In this document: in pieces, positions 22,553 to 30,749 of the stretch | How the letters are laid out: each line of letters starts with the position of its first letter | Numbering within the stretch: the first letter of the stretch is position 1 | Origin: an uncultured Actinomycetes bacterium | Lineage (GTDB): Bacteria > Actinomycetota > Acidimicrobiia > IMCC26256 > PALSA-555 | DNA: 41,292 nt | Reading direction: 5' to 3' | Assembly: GCA_937927875.1 (NCBI GenBank) | Contig: CALEYV010000089.1 | Coordinates: 1 to 41,292 of the forward strand | Position numbers and translations under genes: made by a program | The notes under the pieces: model-generated | Database searches by the model: none | What the model saw: only the letters and a program-made list of their open reading frames with translations | Told to the model about the DNA's origin: nothing

Positions 22553-23530
22553 GTGAAGGCAGCCCGCTGCAACGCATACGGCCCACCGGAGTCGCTCGTC
22601 GTCGAGGACGTTCCGGAGCCGGAGCTGCGGCCGGGCGACGTGCTGGTGGAGGTGCACGCCGCGTCGGTGAACTACCCCGACGTGCTCATGGTCGCCGACC
22701 GTTATCAGGTGTCGATTCCGGTGCCGTTCACGCCCGGCAGCGAGTTTGCGGGCGTGGTGCTGGAGGTCGGCGATGAGGTGCGCGACCTCGAGGCTGGGGA
22801 CCGCGTGTTCGGGGCCGCGTTCATGGGCGCGTTCGCGGAGCGCACGACCGCACGCGCGGCCGGTCTGCAGCGGGTCCCCGACTCGGTCAGCTTCGCCGAG
22901 GCCGCCTCGTTCGGGGTGGTGTACACGACCGCCTACCACGCGCTGCGCAGCGTCGCGGCCGTGCAGCCCGGCGAGTGGACGGTCGTGCTCGGCGCGGCGG
23001 GCGGTGTGGGGCTGGCGACCGTCGATCTGGCGCGCCACTTCGGCTCGAAGGTCCTCGCCGCCGCGTCCTCCGACGCCAAGGTCGCGTTGTGCCGCGAGCG
23101 GGGCGCCGAGGCGACGATCAACTACTCGACCGAGGACCTCAAGGTCCGGATCAAGGATTTGACCGGCGGCGGCGCCGACGTCGTGATCGATCCCGTGGGC
23201 GGCGACTACGCCGAAGCCGCGCTGCGCGCGACCCGTTGGGGCGGCCGGTTCGTCGTCGTCGGCTTTGCCTCCGGGGAGATCCCGCGCATCCCGCTCAACC
23301 TGGTGCTGCTGAAAGGCGTCGTCGTGAAGGGGTTCGAGATGCGGACGTTCGCCGAGCACGCGCCCGAGGACTCTCGACGCGACCTGGCGGAGCTCACCGC
23401 GCTCTTCGCGGCGGGTCAGGTCCGGCCCTACGTCTCGGAGGTGTTCGCGCTCGACGAGGTCGGCGCCGCCCTGCGGGCGGTCGCCGACCGTCGCGCCCTC
23501 GGAAAGGTGGTCGTCGAGCCGACCCGGTGA
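22553..23530 (+). CDS. NADPH:quinone oxidoreductase family MDR protein
   Basis: This 325-residue protein is a zinc-free medium-chain reductase of the quinone oxidoreductase type. Visible segments are VKAARCNAYGPPESL, VEVHAASVNYPDVLMV, FTPGSEFAGVV, the nucleotide-binding VLGAAGGVGLATVDLA, GGADVVIDPVGGDY and WGGRFVVVGFASGEIP. No zinc-ligand cluster is present. Members reduce quinones or enoyl substrates using NADPH. The GTG at 22553 has GGGAGAGGA upstream; in-frame sequence before it is antisense to the divergent dehydrogenase. Confidence 0.85.
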   Translation: MKAARCNAYGPPESLVVEDVPEPELRPGDVLVEVHAASVNYPDVLMVADRYQVSIPVPFTPGSEFAGVVLEVGDEVRDLEAGDRVFGAAFMGAFAERTTARAAGLQRVPDSVSFAEAASFGVVYTTAYHALRSVAAVQPGEWTVVLGAAGGVGLATVDLARHFGSKVLAAASSDAKVALCRERGAEATINYSTEDLKVRIKDLTGGGADVVIDPVGGDYAEAALRATRWGGRFVVVGFASGEIPRIPLNLVLLKGVVVKGFEMRTFAEHAPEDSRRDLAELTALFAAGQVRPYVSEVFALDEVGAALRAVADRRALGKVVVEPTR

Positions 23531-23556
23531 CGCCCCAAGGGCGCCCCGCCACTGCC

Positions 23557-23562
23557 TAGCCT
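23557..23562 (+). promoter_or_regulatory. Candidate -10 hexamer TAGCCT (leaderless)
   Basis: TAGCCT ends exactly 6 nt before the GTG start at 23569 and no ribosome-binding site is present, so the transcript probably begins at the start codon. Confidence 0.5.
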
Positions 23563-23568
23563 GCGATC

Positions 23569-24282
23569 GTGCTTCGCCTCGTGATCGCCGCGCTGGCCAG
23601 CTTCGGTGTCACGGCACCCGCCGCGAGCTCGGCTCCGTCACCTCGAGCCATCGTCGTGAAGTGCCGGGCCGAGGTCGGCGCCGAGGGCGTGCCCGCGCCA
23701 CCGCCCGTCCCGGCGCACCTGCGCGCGGCGCTGACCGCTCGAGCGGCCGCACAGCTCCGGTTCTTCTCGGACGGGTTCGTCACCGTGCTCGCCCCCCGCT
23801 CCTGGAACTGCGCCGGCTTGGAGGCCGCCGACGGCGGCTTGAGTCTCAGCGTCTTCCCCGCCCACCAGCCCAACCCCTTGCGAGCAGACCACCTGCCGTC
23901 GAACGCGGCCGGCGTGACCGCGTTCATCGACTACACGGGGCACGGCCCGGGCGCCCAGCTCGTGTGCACGCTGTTCCCCGGCACCCGCGCCGCGGCGTTG
24001 GCCGACCAGACGGCTGGGTGCCCGGCCTCGGCATCCGGCGAGGTCGTCCGACCGGCCGGGGCCGACGTGGCCCGCTTCGACGATCCGCCCGGCGTCAAGG
24101 GCGTCGGGGTGCCCTCCGGCGGCGCGAACCGCGCCATGGGTGCGGTCGTCTACCCGCAGCTCCGGCCGGAGCCCGACTCGGTCACGGTGGCGAAGGTGAC
24201 GTGCACCGCGCCGCGGGCGACGATCGGCCTCTGCCCGTCGATCGTCGACGACTTCGTCGCCCGCGTCACGCGGCACAGCTGA
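23569..24282 (+). CDS. Secreted protein of unknown function
   Basis: This 237-residue protein begins with a signal peptide (VLRLVIAALASFGVTAPAASSA). The mature part contains FFSDGFVTVLAPRSWNCAGLEAADGGLSLSV (in two segments), a DYTGHGPGAQLVCTLFPG region and several Cys that could form disulfides. The APRSW-C pattern recalls secreted actinobacterial domains of unknown function; no catalytic motif is recognised. The GTG start shows leaderless spacing from TAGCCT. It follows the quinone oxidoreductase by 38 nt and converges on the D-aminoacylase-like gene. Confidence 0.65.
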   Translation: MLRLVIAALASFGVTAPAASSAPSPRAIVVKCRAEVGAEGVPAPPPVPAHLRAALTARAAAQLRFFSDGFVTVLAPRSWNCAGLEAADGGLSLSVFPAHQPNPLRADHLPSNAAGVTAFIDYTGHGPGAQLVCTLFPGTRAAALADQTAGCPASASGEVVRPAGADVARFDDPPGVKGVGVPSGGANRAMGAVVYPQLRPEPDSVTVAKVTCTAPRATIGLCPSIVDDFVARVTRHS

Positions 24283-24300
24283 AGCGAGCTGCGTCCCGCC

Positions 24301-25998
24301 CTAGGAGGCCGGCGCTAGCAGCCGGCCGGGGCGCTCTCCGGTCGGCTCATCGTCCGTGATGGTGACGGTGCCGTTCACCGCGACCATCCGGTAGCCCTCG
24401 GCGTCCTGGAACAGCCGCGGCGCGCCGCCGGGAAGGTCGTGGACGACGCCGAGCCGGCCGAGTCGAAGTCGGTCGAGGTCAAAGACGGTGAGGTCCCCGG
24501 CCAGGCCGACCTCGATGCGCCCCCGGTCGGGCAGCCCGAGCAGCGCGGCGGGACGCGCCGTCATCCGGCTCACCGCCAGCTCGAGGGGGAGTACGCCCTC
24601 GTCACGGACGAGCCGGGCCAGCACCTGCGATGGGTACGCGAAGTTGCTGATGCTCGTCACGTGGGCACCGGCGTCGCCCAGACCGACGAGCGTGTGCTCG
24701 TCGGCCACGAGCGTCGCGACGGCGTCGTGGTCACGGTTGACCGCCGGGACCTGCACGATCGTCGTCAGGTCGTCGGCGATGAGCAGATCGCAGAGCGCGT
24801 CGATGGGCTCGGTGCCGCGCTCGGCGGCGATCGCCGCGATCGAACTGCCGACGGCGTTCGGGTCCGATGAGGACGCGAGCACGATCCAGGTGTCGAAGCG
24901 CGGCGCGAACATCGCGCCCGGGTCGTCGGGGGCGGCCCGCAGCGCGGCCCGGACCGAAGCGTCGCTGAGACGCCGCAGCTTCGCGTCGACGGCCAGTTCG
25001 AAGAAGCCGTCCAGCAGCGCGTCCCAGCCGGGGATGAACGCCGCCGCGGAGGGCCGGTCGAACCGGAACACGGTCGTGATCGGAGCGGTCGCGATCTGGG
25101 GCGCCACCACCAGGGCCGGGTCGCGGTTGAGCCCGTCGTTGTGGCGAAGCACGTCGCTCCACACCTCGGTCCCGGGCTCGGCGTGGAGCGGGCTCCAGGT
25201 GAGGCGCGCGCCCGACGTGGCGCTCCAGGTCGCGTACCTCGACACCTCCTCGGTGAGGCCGCGGGCGTCGCCACTGAACTTCGTCCGCACGTTGATCTGC
25301 CACACCCGCCCTCGACAGGTCGCGACCAGGGCCTCGAGCTCGGCGTCGTCGGCGAAGCGGCTCGGCACCGGGTCGCCGAACGCGTCGACGTGGTTCGGGC
25401 CGCGCGAGGTCGCAAAGCCGAGCGCGCCGTCGGCGAGGCACCGCCGGAGCGCCGCGGCCAGGTCGGCTCGGTCGTCGCCGGTGGCCACCTCGCCCCGGGC
25501 CCGCTCGCCCATCACCGCGTACCGCAGCGCCGAGTGCGGCACGAACGCGCCGACGTTGACCCCGAGTGCCCGGCCGCCGAGGTAGGCCCGGTACTCGGGC
25601 CAGGATGCCCACTCGAACGGGACGCCGCGGCTCGTCGTCTCGTAGGGGATCTCCTCGACCACCTCGAGGCTGCGGAGCAGGTACTCGCCACCGTCGGGAG
25701 GACACGGCGCCACCCCGAATCCGCACAGCCCGATCACGACCGACGTCACGCCGTGCAGACACGTCGGACGAGCCGCCCCGTCCCAGCACAGCTGGGCGTC
25801 GAGGTGCGTGTGGGGGTCGATGAACCCCGGCGCGACGACGCAGCCGCTGGCATCGACCGTCCGCGCCGCGGTGCCGCTCAGCGTCCCGATCTCGACGATG
25901 CGCCCGTCGCGGACCCCGACGTCGGCCGGCGTGCCGGGCGCGCCGGTGCCGTCGACGACGAAGCCGCCCCGCACCGCGAGGTCGAGCGTCGGGCTCAC
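24301..25998 (-). CDS. N-acyl-D-amino-acid deacylase/D-aminoacylase family amidohydrolase
   Basis: This protein of about 565 residues is a composite-barrel amidohydrolase. It starts TLDLAVRGGFVVDGTGAPG and has GFIDPHTHLDAQL, the H-x-H motif of the binuclear metal site. Further on are GVTSVVIGLCGFG (Cys/Gly near the metal), GLGDAGAH and the C-terminal cap LLGLPDRGRIEVGLAGDLTVFD. Family members remove N-acyl groups from D-amino acids or act on related amides. The GTG at 25998 (SPTLDL) is chosen since upstream residues are Cys/Arg-rich and unlike the family. It is divergent from gpmA. Confidence 0.85.
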   Translation of the reverse strand: MSPTLDLAVRGGFVVDGTGAPGTPADVGVRDGRIVEIGTLSGTAARTVDASGCVVAPGFIDPHTHLDAQLCWDGAARPTCLHGVTSVVIGLCGFGVAPCPPDGGEYLLRSLEVVEEIPYETTSRGVPFEWASWPEYRAYLGGRALGVNVGAFVPHSALRYAVMGERARGEVATGDDRADLAAALRRCLADGALGFATSRGPNHVDAFGDPVPSRFADDAELEALVATCRGRVWQINVRTKFSGDARGLTEEVSRYATWSATSGARLTWSPLHAEPGTEVWSDVLRHNDGLNRDPALVVAPQIATAPITTVFRFDRPSAAAFIPGWDALLDGFFELAVDAKLRRLSDASVRAALRAAPDDPGAMFAPRFDTWIVLASSSDPNAVGSSIAAIAAERGTEPIDALCDLLIADDLTTIVQVPAVNRDHDAVATLVADEHTLVGLGDAGAHVTSISNFAYPSQVLARLVRDEGVLPLELAVSRMTARPAALLGLPDRGRIEVGLAGDLTVFDLDRLRLGRLGVVHDLPGGAPRLFQDAEGYRMVAVNGTVTITDDEPTGERPGRLLAPAS

Positions 25999-26080
25999 GT
26001 CCGCAGTCCAGCACACGAACCTCGCTCGCCGGCACGCCACCGACGCCGAATGAACCGCGGTGACGCCGCGACCAAGCACC

Positions 26081-26086
26081 TAGAGT
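26081..26086 (+). promoter_or_regulatory. Candidate -10 element TAGAGT of gpmA
   Basis: TAGAGT lies 30 nt before the ATG at 26117 in the divergent gap with the deacylase gene. It would give a leader of about 24 nt containing CTGGGG as a weak ribosome-binding site. Confidence 0.35.
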
Positions 26087-26116
26087 CAATCCCGTGCCGC
26101 GGGTTGCGCTGGGGCC

Positions 26117-26854
26117 ATGGCCACGCTGATCCTGCTCCGCCACGGCGAGAGCACGTGGAACCGCGACAACCGGTTCACGGGCTGGGTCGACGTCGGCCTG
26201 ACCGACCGCGGTGAGGAGGAAGCGGTCGCGGCCGGCGCGCTCCTCGCGGAGCAGGGCGCCCTCCCCGACGTCGTGCACACGTCGGTGCAGCAGCGGGCGA
26301 TCCGAACCGCCGAGCTCTCGCTGCGCGAGTGCGACCGGGCCTGGATCCCAGTTCGGCGTTCGTGGCGCCTGAACGAGCGCCACTACGGCGCCCTGCAGGG
26401 GAAGAACAAGAAGGAGACCGCCGACGAGTTCGGGCTCGACCAGGTGAAGATCTGGCGGCGCTCCTACGGCACCCGGCCGCCCGCGCTCGGCCTCGACGAT
26501 CCGATGCACCCCCGATTCGACCCGCGGTACGCGTCGTTGCCGGTGGAGGCGCTGCCCGCCTCGGAGTGCCTCGCCGACGTCGTGGAGCGGATGCTGCCCT
26601 ACTGGTACGACCGGATCGTCCCCGACCTCGCGGCGGGACACGTGGTGCTGGTCGCCGCGCACGGCAACTCGCTGCGGGCGCTCGTGAAGCACCTCGACGA
26701 CGTCTCGGAAGGCGCGATCGTCGAGCTGAACATCCCGACCGGCCAACCGCTCGTCTACGAGCTCGGTCCCCGCTTCGAGGTCCTCGACCGCCGGTACCTC
26801 GATCCGGCCGCGGCCGAGGCCGGCGCGGCGGCCGTGGCCGGTCAGGCCGGGTAG
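26117..26854 (+). CDS. gpmA: 2,3-bisphosphoglycerate-dependent phosphoglycerate mutase
   Basis: This 245-residue enzyme interconverts 3- and 2-phosphoglycerate in glycolysis/gluconeogenesis. The catalytic phospho-histidine is His9 in LLRHGEST, followed by NRFTGWVDVGLT, Arg/Thr in QQRAIRTAEL, the acid/base Glu87 in ERHYGALQGKNK and the second His in AAHGNSLRALVKHLD. Length equals that of typical dPGM (about 250). The C-terminus carries an Ala/Gly-rich extension. It is the one clear housekeeping gene in the window. Confidence 0.93.
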   Translation: MATLILLRHGESTWNRDNRFTGWVDVGLTDRGEEEAVAAGALLAEQGALPDVVHTSVQQRAIRTAELSLRECDRAWIPVRRSWRLNERHYGALQGKNKKETADEFGLDQVKIWRRSYGTRPPALGLDDPMHPRFDPRYASLPVEALPASECLADVVERMLPYWYDRIVPDLAAGHVVLVAAHGNSLRALVKHLDDVSEGAIVELNIPTGQPLVYELGPRFEVLDRRYLDPAAAEAGAAAVAGQAG

Positions 26855-26855
26855 G

Positions 26856-26874
26856 CGCCGGTCCGCGTCCGGCG
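26856..26874. terminator. Weak hairpin between convergent gpmA and DUF1003-like genes
   Basis: CGCCGG (26856-26861) and CCGGCG (26869-26874) pair with a 7-nt loop in the 31-nt gap between convergent stops. There is no T-run, so its role as terminator is tentative. Confidence 0.35.
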
Positions 26875-26885
26875 GGCGAGCGGGG

Positions 26886-27383
26886 TCAGCGCTGCGCGTT
26901 CCGCAGGATGTTCGTCAGCGCCTCGTCCTGGGCCTTCAGGTGGGCCTGGATCTCGCGGCACTCGTGCAGCACCGCGACCGAATCCTCGTAGGTGGACTCC
27001 GACCGCTTGTCAGCGGCGCGGGCCTGGATGTTCTGCCCGACGATGATGATCGGCAGGAGCACCAGCTGCAGGAACGTCTGCGCGATCCAAGCCACCAGGA
27101 TCACGGTGCCATCCCCGAAGTCGAACCCGAGCCCGAAGCCAGCCTGCTTGAGGACGCTCGGGAGGCTGACGAGCGCCAGCAGCGTGAAGAGGTACGCGGC
27201 CCACATCGTGCCGACGATCACCGTGATGAAGAGGCCGATGCGCCCGTTGAGACCGGCGCGCAAGTCGCTCGACTTCGGCGGCTTGGTGGTCTTGTGCTCG
27301 AGATGTGCGATCGTGCGGGGATGCGGGTGGTCGTGGTAGCTGACCGCGCCGCCGTTGGAGGCGGGCGGCGCGGTGGTGGCCAT
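26886..27383 (-). CDS. DUF1003-like membrane protein
   Basis: This 165-residue protein has two TM helices (RIGLFITVIVGTMWAAYLFTLLAL and VAWIAQTFLQLVLLPIIIV, quoted in part) and then QNIQARAADKRSESTYEDSVAVLHECREIQAHL, which resembles the conserved cytoplasmic tail of DUF1003 proteins. A His-rich N-terminus (YHDHPHPRTIAHLEHKT) precedes the helices. The ATG at 27383 is chosen because the longer in-frame leader is Arg/Pro-rich and not conserved-looking. Function is unknown; metal contact through the His-rich segment is speculative. Confidence 0.65.
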   Translation of the reverse strand: MATTAPPASNGGAVSYHDHPHPRTIAHLEHKTTKPPKSSDLRAGLNGRIGLFITVIVGTMWAAYLFTLLALVSLPSVLKQAGFGLGFDFGDGTVILVAWIAQTFLQLVLLPIIIVGQNIQARAADKRSESTYEDSVAVLHECREIQAHLKAQDEALTNILRNAQR

Positions 27384-27542
27384 GCCGCCATCTGAGCCGA
27401 GCGCCGGGCCCGCGTCGCGGATACCGTCGCCGCACCGTGCCGGTCGCTCGCCCGACGACCACGACCAGTCTGGCGCGAGGACCAGCGCCGGCGGCCGGGA
27501 CTCGGTCGCCTGATGGCGCGCCGGGCCCACCACCGAGCCGCA

Positions 27543-27677
27543 TTAGCCGACCGGCGTCCCGCCGTGGTGTCGGCTCCAAGGGTGCTCGCTCGGGTACGGC
27601 CGCTCCGGCAGCTGCCAGAGCAGGCCGCGGGCGATGCGCCGGAGGCGACCGGTGATTCGTAGACACCGCTCGGTCAT
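27543..27677 (-). CDS. 44-residue basic small ORF
   Basis: This encodes 44 residues starting MTERCLRITGRLRRIARG, with WQLPERPYPSEHPW following and a TAA stop. It has purine-rich ribosome-binding sequence upstream (GAAGAAGGGACTGGGG before the ATG, with a GAAGAAGG direct repeat). The first 20 residues could form an amphipathic basic helix. It lies alone between DUF1003-like and amidohydrolase genes. No family is recognised, and at this GC content chance cannot be excluded. Confidence 0.45.
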   Translation of the reverse strand: MTERCLRITGRLRRIARGLLWQLPERPYPSEHPWSRHHGGTPVG

Positions 27678-27806
27678 GTCCCCAGTCCCTTCTTCGATCC
27701 TTCTTCCTCTAGAACGTCGGGCCGCCGCGCCCCGTTCCGCGCCGACCGGCCGGTACGCGCCGCGCCGGCTTGACCCTGCCCGGCCCCCGGTCGCAGCATT
27801 CGCGCC

Positions 27807-28901
27807 ATGAGCCGCGTCATCGACGCCGACGGCCACGTCCTGGAGCCCCTCTCCGCCTTCGCCGGGCTGCCGGCCGACCAGCAGCTCCGGGTCGAGCGCG
27901 ACTCCGTCGGGCTCGACCACGTGTCCGTCGGCGCCCAGGAGATCGTGACGGTCTCCCTCGGCTTCCTCGGGTCCCCCGGGTCGCGCATGGAGGACCTGGC
28001 GCACTCGCGGACCTACGAGGAGGCCCAGCCCGGTGGGTTCGACGCCACGCTGCGGCTGGCCGACATGGACACCGAGGGCATCGACGTGGCAGTGCTGTAC
28101 CCGTCGATCGGCCTGAACTTCTGGGCCGTCGAGGACCCCCCGACCGCGGTGGCGCTGGCCCGCGCCTACAACGACTGGCTGGCCGGGTACTGCGAGGCCG
28201 ACCGGTCCCGGCTCTACGGCGCCGCCATGCTGCCGCTGCAGGACCCGGCCGCGGCGGTGGCCGAGCTGCGGCGCGCCCACGCCGAGCTCGGCTTCCCGGC
28301 CGCGTTCGTGCGACCGAACCCGTGCCTCGGCCGGACGCTCTCGCACCCCGCCTTCGAGCCGCTCTGGACCGCGGCCGAGGAGCTCGGGGTCGCGATCGGG
28401 ATCCACGAGGGCTCGTCGAACACGATCGAGACCCTCGGGATGGACCGGCCGTTCAACCCGCTGATCCTCCACGCGGTCTCCCACGCGTTCGAGCAGATGC
28501 TCGCCTGCGCCCAGCTCATGGTGTTCGGGGTCATGGACCGCCACCCCGACCTGCGCTTCGCGTTCCTCGAGGCCGGCGGCGGCTGGGCGCCCTACTGGCT
28601 GTACCGGCTCGACGAGCAGCTGCACGGCTTCGGTGGGTTCAGCCCCGACCTGCGCCTGCGACCGAGCGAGTACTTCGCGCGCCAGTGCTGGGTCAGCTTC
28701 GAGGTCGACGAGCCGACGCTCCCCGCCCTGGTGCCGTTCGTCGGCGAGGACCGGATCATCTGGGGCTCCGACTACCCCCACCACGACGCCACCTTCCCCG
28801 GCGCGGTCAAGGAGCTGCGCCAGGTCATCGAGCCGCTCCCCGAGGAGGTGCGGGTCAAGGTCCTCGGCGACAACGCGGCCGCGCTCTACGGGCTGCGATG
28901 A
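27807..28901 (+). CDS. Amidohydrolase-2 family metal-dependent hydrolase (paralogue 3)
   Basis: This 364-residue Amidohydro_2 protein starts VIDADGHVLEP (D-x-H metal motif). It contains VAVLYPSIGLNFW, IGIHEGSSN (ligand His), MDRHPDLRFAFLEAGGGWAPYWLYRLDE and IIWGSDYPHHDATFPG with the terminal Asp. It is closer in these motifs to the 11509 paralogue than to the 5284 one. Its stop overlaps the ATG of the downstream SnoaL-like gene by four bases, so the two are translationally coupled and likely act together. The substrate is unknown. Confidence 0.85.
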   Translation: MSRVIDADGHVLEPLSAFAGLPADQQLRVERDSVGLDHVSVGAQEIVTVSLGFLGSPGSRMEDLAHSRTYEEAQPGGFDATLRLADMDTEGIDVAVLYPSIGLNFWAVEDPPTAVALARAYNDWLAGYCEADRSRLYGAAMLPLQDPAAAVAELRRAHAELGFPAAFVRPNPCLGRTLSHPAFEPLWTAAEELGVAIGIHEGSSNTIETLGMDRPFNPLILHAVSHAFEQMLACAQLMVFGVMDRHPDLRFAFLEAGGGWAPYWLYRLDEQLHGFGGFSPDLRLRPSEYFARQCWVSFEVDEPTLPALVPFVGEDRIIWGSDYPHHDATFPGAVKELRQVIEPLPEEVRVKVLGDNAAALYGLR

Positions 28902-29233
28902 GCGACCCGGCCGCGGTGGCGCGGGCGTACTTCGCCGCCATCACCGCCCACGACGCCGACGCGGTGCAGGCCTGCTTCCACGACGACGCCGAGCTCGTCA
29001 CCGCCACCGGCACCTACCGGGGCCCGGCCGCGATCGGCGACTTCTACCGCCAGAACGCCTTCCAGTTCGAGGACCTGCGACCCACGCCGGGACCCCTGCT
29101 GGTGGACGGCGACCGGGTCGCGGTCGAGATCGAGCTGCGGATGGGCGGGCGCGCCACCCCGGTGGCCGACTTCTTCACCATCGACGGCGACCGCATCCGG
29201 CGCCTCGTCATCTACCTCCTCCCCGCCCCGTAA
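28898..29233 (+). CDS. SnoaL-like/NTF2-fold small protein
   Basis: This 111-residue protein has the NTF2-like cone fold pattern: VARAYFAAITAHDADAVQACF, HDDAELV, YRGPAAIGDFY, then VAVEIELRM and DFFTIDGDRIRRLVIYLLP. Members act as isomerases, cyclases, dehydratases or accessory subunits; Asp/His candidates in AHDADA and FTIDGD are present. The ATG at 28898 overlaps the amidohydrolase stop (ATGA), suggesting a joint catabolic function. Confidence 0.8.
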   Translation: MSDPAAVARAYFAAITAHDADAVQACFHDDAELVTATGTYRGPAAIGDFYRQNAFQFEDLRPTPGPLLVDGDRVAVEIELRMGGRATPVADFFTIDGDRIRRLVIYLLPAP

Positions 29234-29376
29234 GGGCCACGCGGGCCGGGCCGCCGGGCCGTCGGCCCCCGAAAAGCGCTCCAGCGGCGGCGAGTCGGCG
29301 CCGATCACCAGGGCAGGGAGGAGCCCATCCGGCCCCAGAGACGGGCCGACGCGGGCGCGGCGAGCGAGGAAGGCCC

Positions 29377-29460
29377 ATGGGAGAGCAGCCGGCGATCATC
29401 GTCACCGAGCAGGACCGGGCCGACGCCCGGGCGAGCGTCCGGCGGACGTCTCGGGCACCA
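29377..29460 (+). pseudogene. Out-of-frame 5' segment of the diguanylate cyclase gene
   Basis: An ATG with AGGAAGG a few bases upstream opens a frame beginning MGEQPAIIVTEQDRADARASV. It stays hydrophilic until about 29450, after which the same frame becomes Pro/Ser-rich and ends at 29490. The frame used downstream turns into a TM helix (GGITLVAVMSLAAAVV) just here. The simplest reading is one gene with a single-base indel, from sequencing or real. Confidence 0.5.
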
Positions 29461-29462
29461 CC

Positions 29463-30734
29463 GTGGGCGGGATCACCCTCGTCGCCGTGATGAGCCTGGC
29501 CGCCGCGGTCGTCGCGCCGGCGGCCGCGCCGGGCCTGCACACCGGCGACGCGATCGTCGTCGCCCTCTTCACGACCCTCTTCGCCTGCCCGGTGCTCTTC
29601 GGCTTCTCGCGGTTCGCGACCACCAAGGCCATCCGCAGCGGCGCCGAGAGCACCGCCAACGAGCGTCAGATGAAGGGCGAGGCCCGCCGGCGCGAGTTCG
29701 AAACCCATCTCGCCAACGAGCTCGAGATGGCGGACAGCGAGCCGGAGGTGCTCGACACGGTCGAGCGGGCGTTGGCGGCGACGGTCCCGACCTCGGCGGT
29801 CGAGGTGCTGCTGGCCGACAACAGCCACGCCCACCTGGCCCGCATGGTGGTGTCGTCGCCGACCGGGGAGCCACCCGGCTGCACCGTCGACTCGCCCGAC
29901 GGTTGCCCGGCCGCGCGGCGCTCGCAGGTCCAGCGGTTCGCCGACAGCGACGAGCTCGGCGTGTGCCCGAAGCTGCGGGGCCGGCCCCAGGGCCGCTGCT
30001 CGGCGGTCTGCGTCCCGGTGTCGATCATGGGCCGGACCGTCGGCGTCATCCACGCCACCGGCGAGCCCGGCGTCATGGCCGAGGACCTCATGGTCCAGGA
30101 CCTGCAGACGCTCGCCAACCAGGCCGGCGCCCGGCTCGGGATGCACCGCATCATGGCCGAGACCCAGCTGCAGGCCAGCACCGACAACCTCACCGGGCTG
30201 CTGAACCGCCGCTCGCTCGAGAACCAGGTCCGGGTGCTGCGCAACGACCGGACGCCGTACGTGGTGGCGATGGTCGACCTCGATCACTTCAAGGACCTCA
30301 ACGACACCTACGGCCACGAGACCGGCGACCGCGCCCTCCGGCTGTTCGCCGACACGCTGCGCAAGGCGCTGCGCGACCGCGACCTGGTGTGCCGCCGCGG
30401 CGGCGAGGAGTTCGCGATCGTGCTGCCGGAGTGCTCGGTGGCCGACGCCTGCCAGGCGCTCGAATCGGTGCGGTCGGACCTCGCCGACGCGCTCCGCGCC
30501 GCCGGGCTGCCCGTGTACACGGCGAGCTACGGCGTCGTGGCCGCCGAGCCGGGCGAGGAACTCGAGGAGACCGCCCACCGGGCCGACGCCGCCCTGTTCG
30601 AGGCCAAGCACGAGGGCCGGGACCGCGTCGTCGCCCACGGCGACCAGGCTTCGACGAACGGCAACGGCAGCTCCCGCCGCTCGCGGTCGCGCTCACGGCG
30701 CGCCCCCCGCACGAAGCCGCTCGAGGTCGCGTAG
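29463..30734 (+). CDS. Membrane-anchored GAF-GGDEF diguanylate cyclase (5' frameshift suspected)
   Basis: The product has two TM helices near the N-terminus, a GAF-like domain (about residues 95-230, with several Cys such as CTVDSPDGCPAA and CPKLRG) and a GGDEF domain (about 245-395). Catalytic signature RRGGEEFAIVLPE and an upstream RDRD I-site are intact, so it should make c-di-GMP with product inhibition. DNLTGLLNRR and DLDHFKDLND are canonical. The C-terminal tail is Arg/Ser-rich. A protein-like start at 29377 (MGEQPAIIVTEQDRADARA, with AGGAAGG upstream) lies in another frame and probably belongs to this gene, implying a one-base slip around 29440-29456. The GTG at 29463 is otherwise a poor start. 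Confidence 0.8.
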   Translation: MGGITLVAVMSLAAAVVAPAAAPGLHTGDAIVVALFTTLFACPVLFGFSRFATTKAIRSGAESTANERQMKGEARRREFETHLANELEMADSEPEVLDTVERALAATVPTSAVEVLLADNSHAHLARMVVSSPTGEPPGCTVDSPDGCPAARRSQVQRFADSDELGVCPKLRGRPQGRCSAVCVPVSIMGRTVGVIHATGEPGVMAEDLMVQDLQTLANQAGARLGMHRIMAETQLQASTDNLTGLLNRRSLENQVRVLRNDRTPYVVAMVDLDHFKDLNDTYGHETGDRALRLFADTLRKALRDRDLVCRRGGEEFAIVLPECSVADACQALESVRSDLADALRAAGLPVYTASYGVVAAEPGEELEETAHRADAALFEAKHEGRDRVVAHGDQASTNGNGSSRRSRSRSRRAPRTKPLEVA

Positions 30735-30749
30735 GCGGACGCGGCGCCG

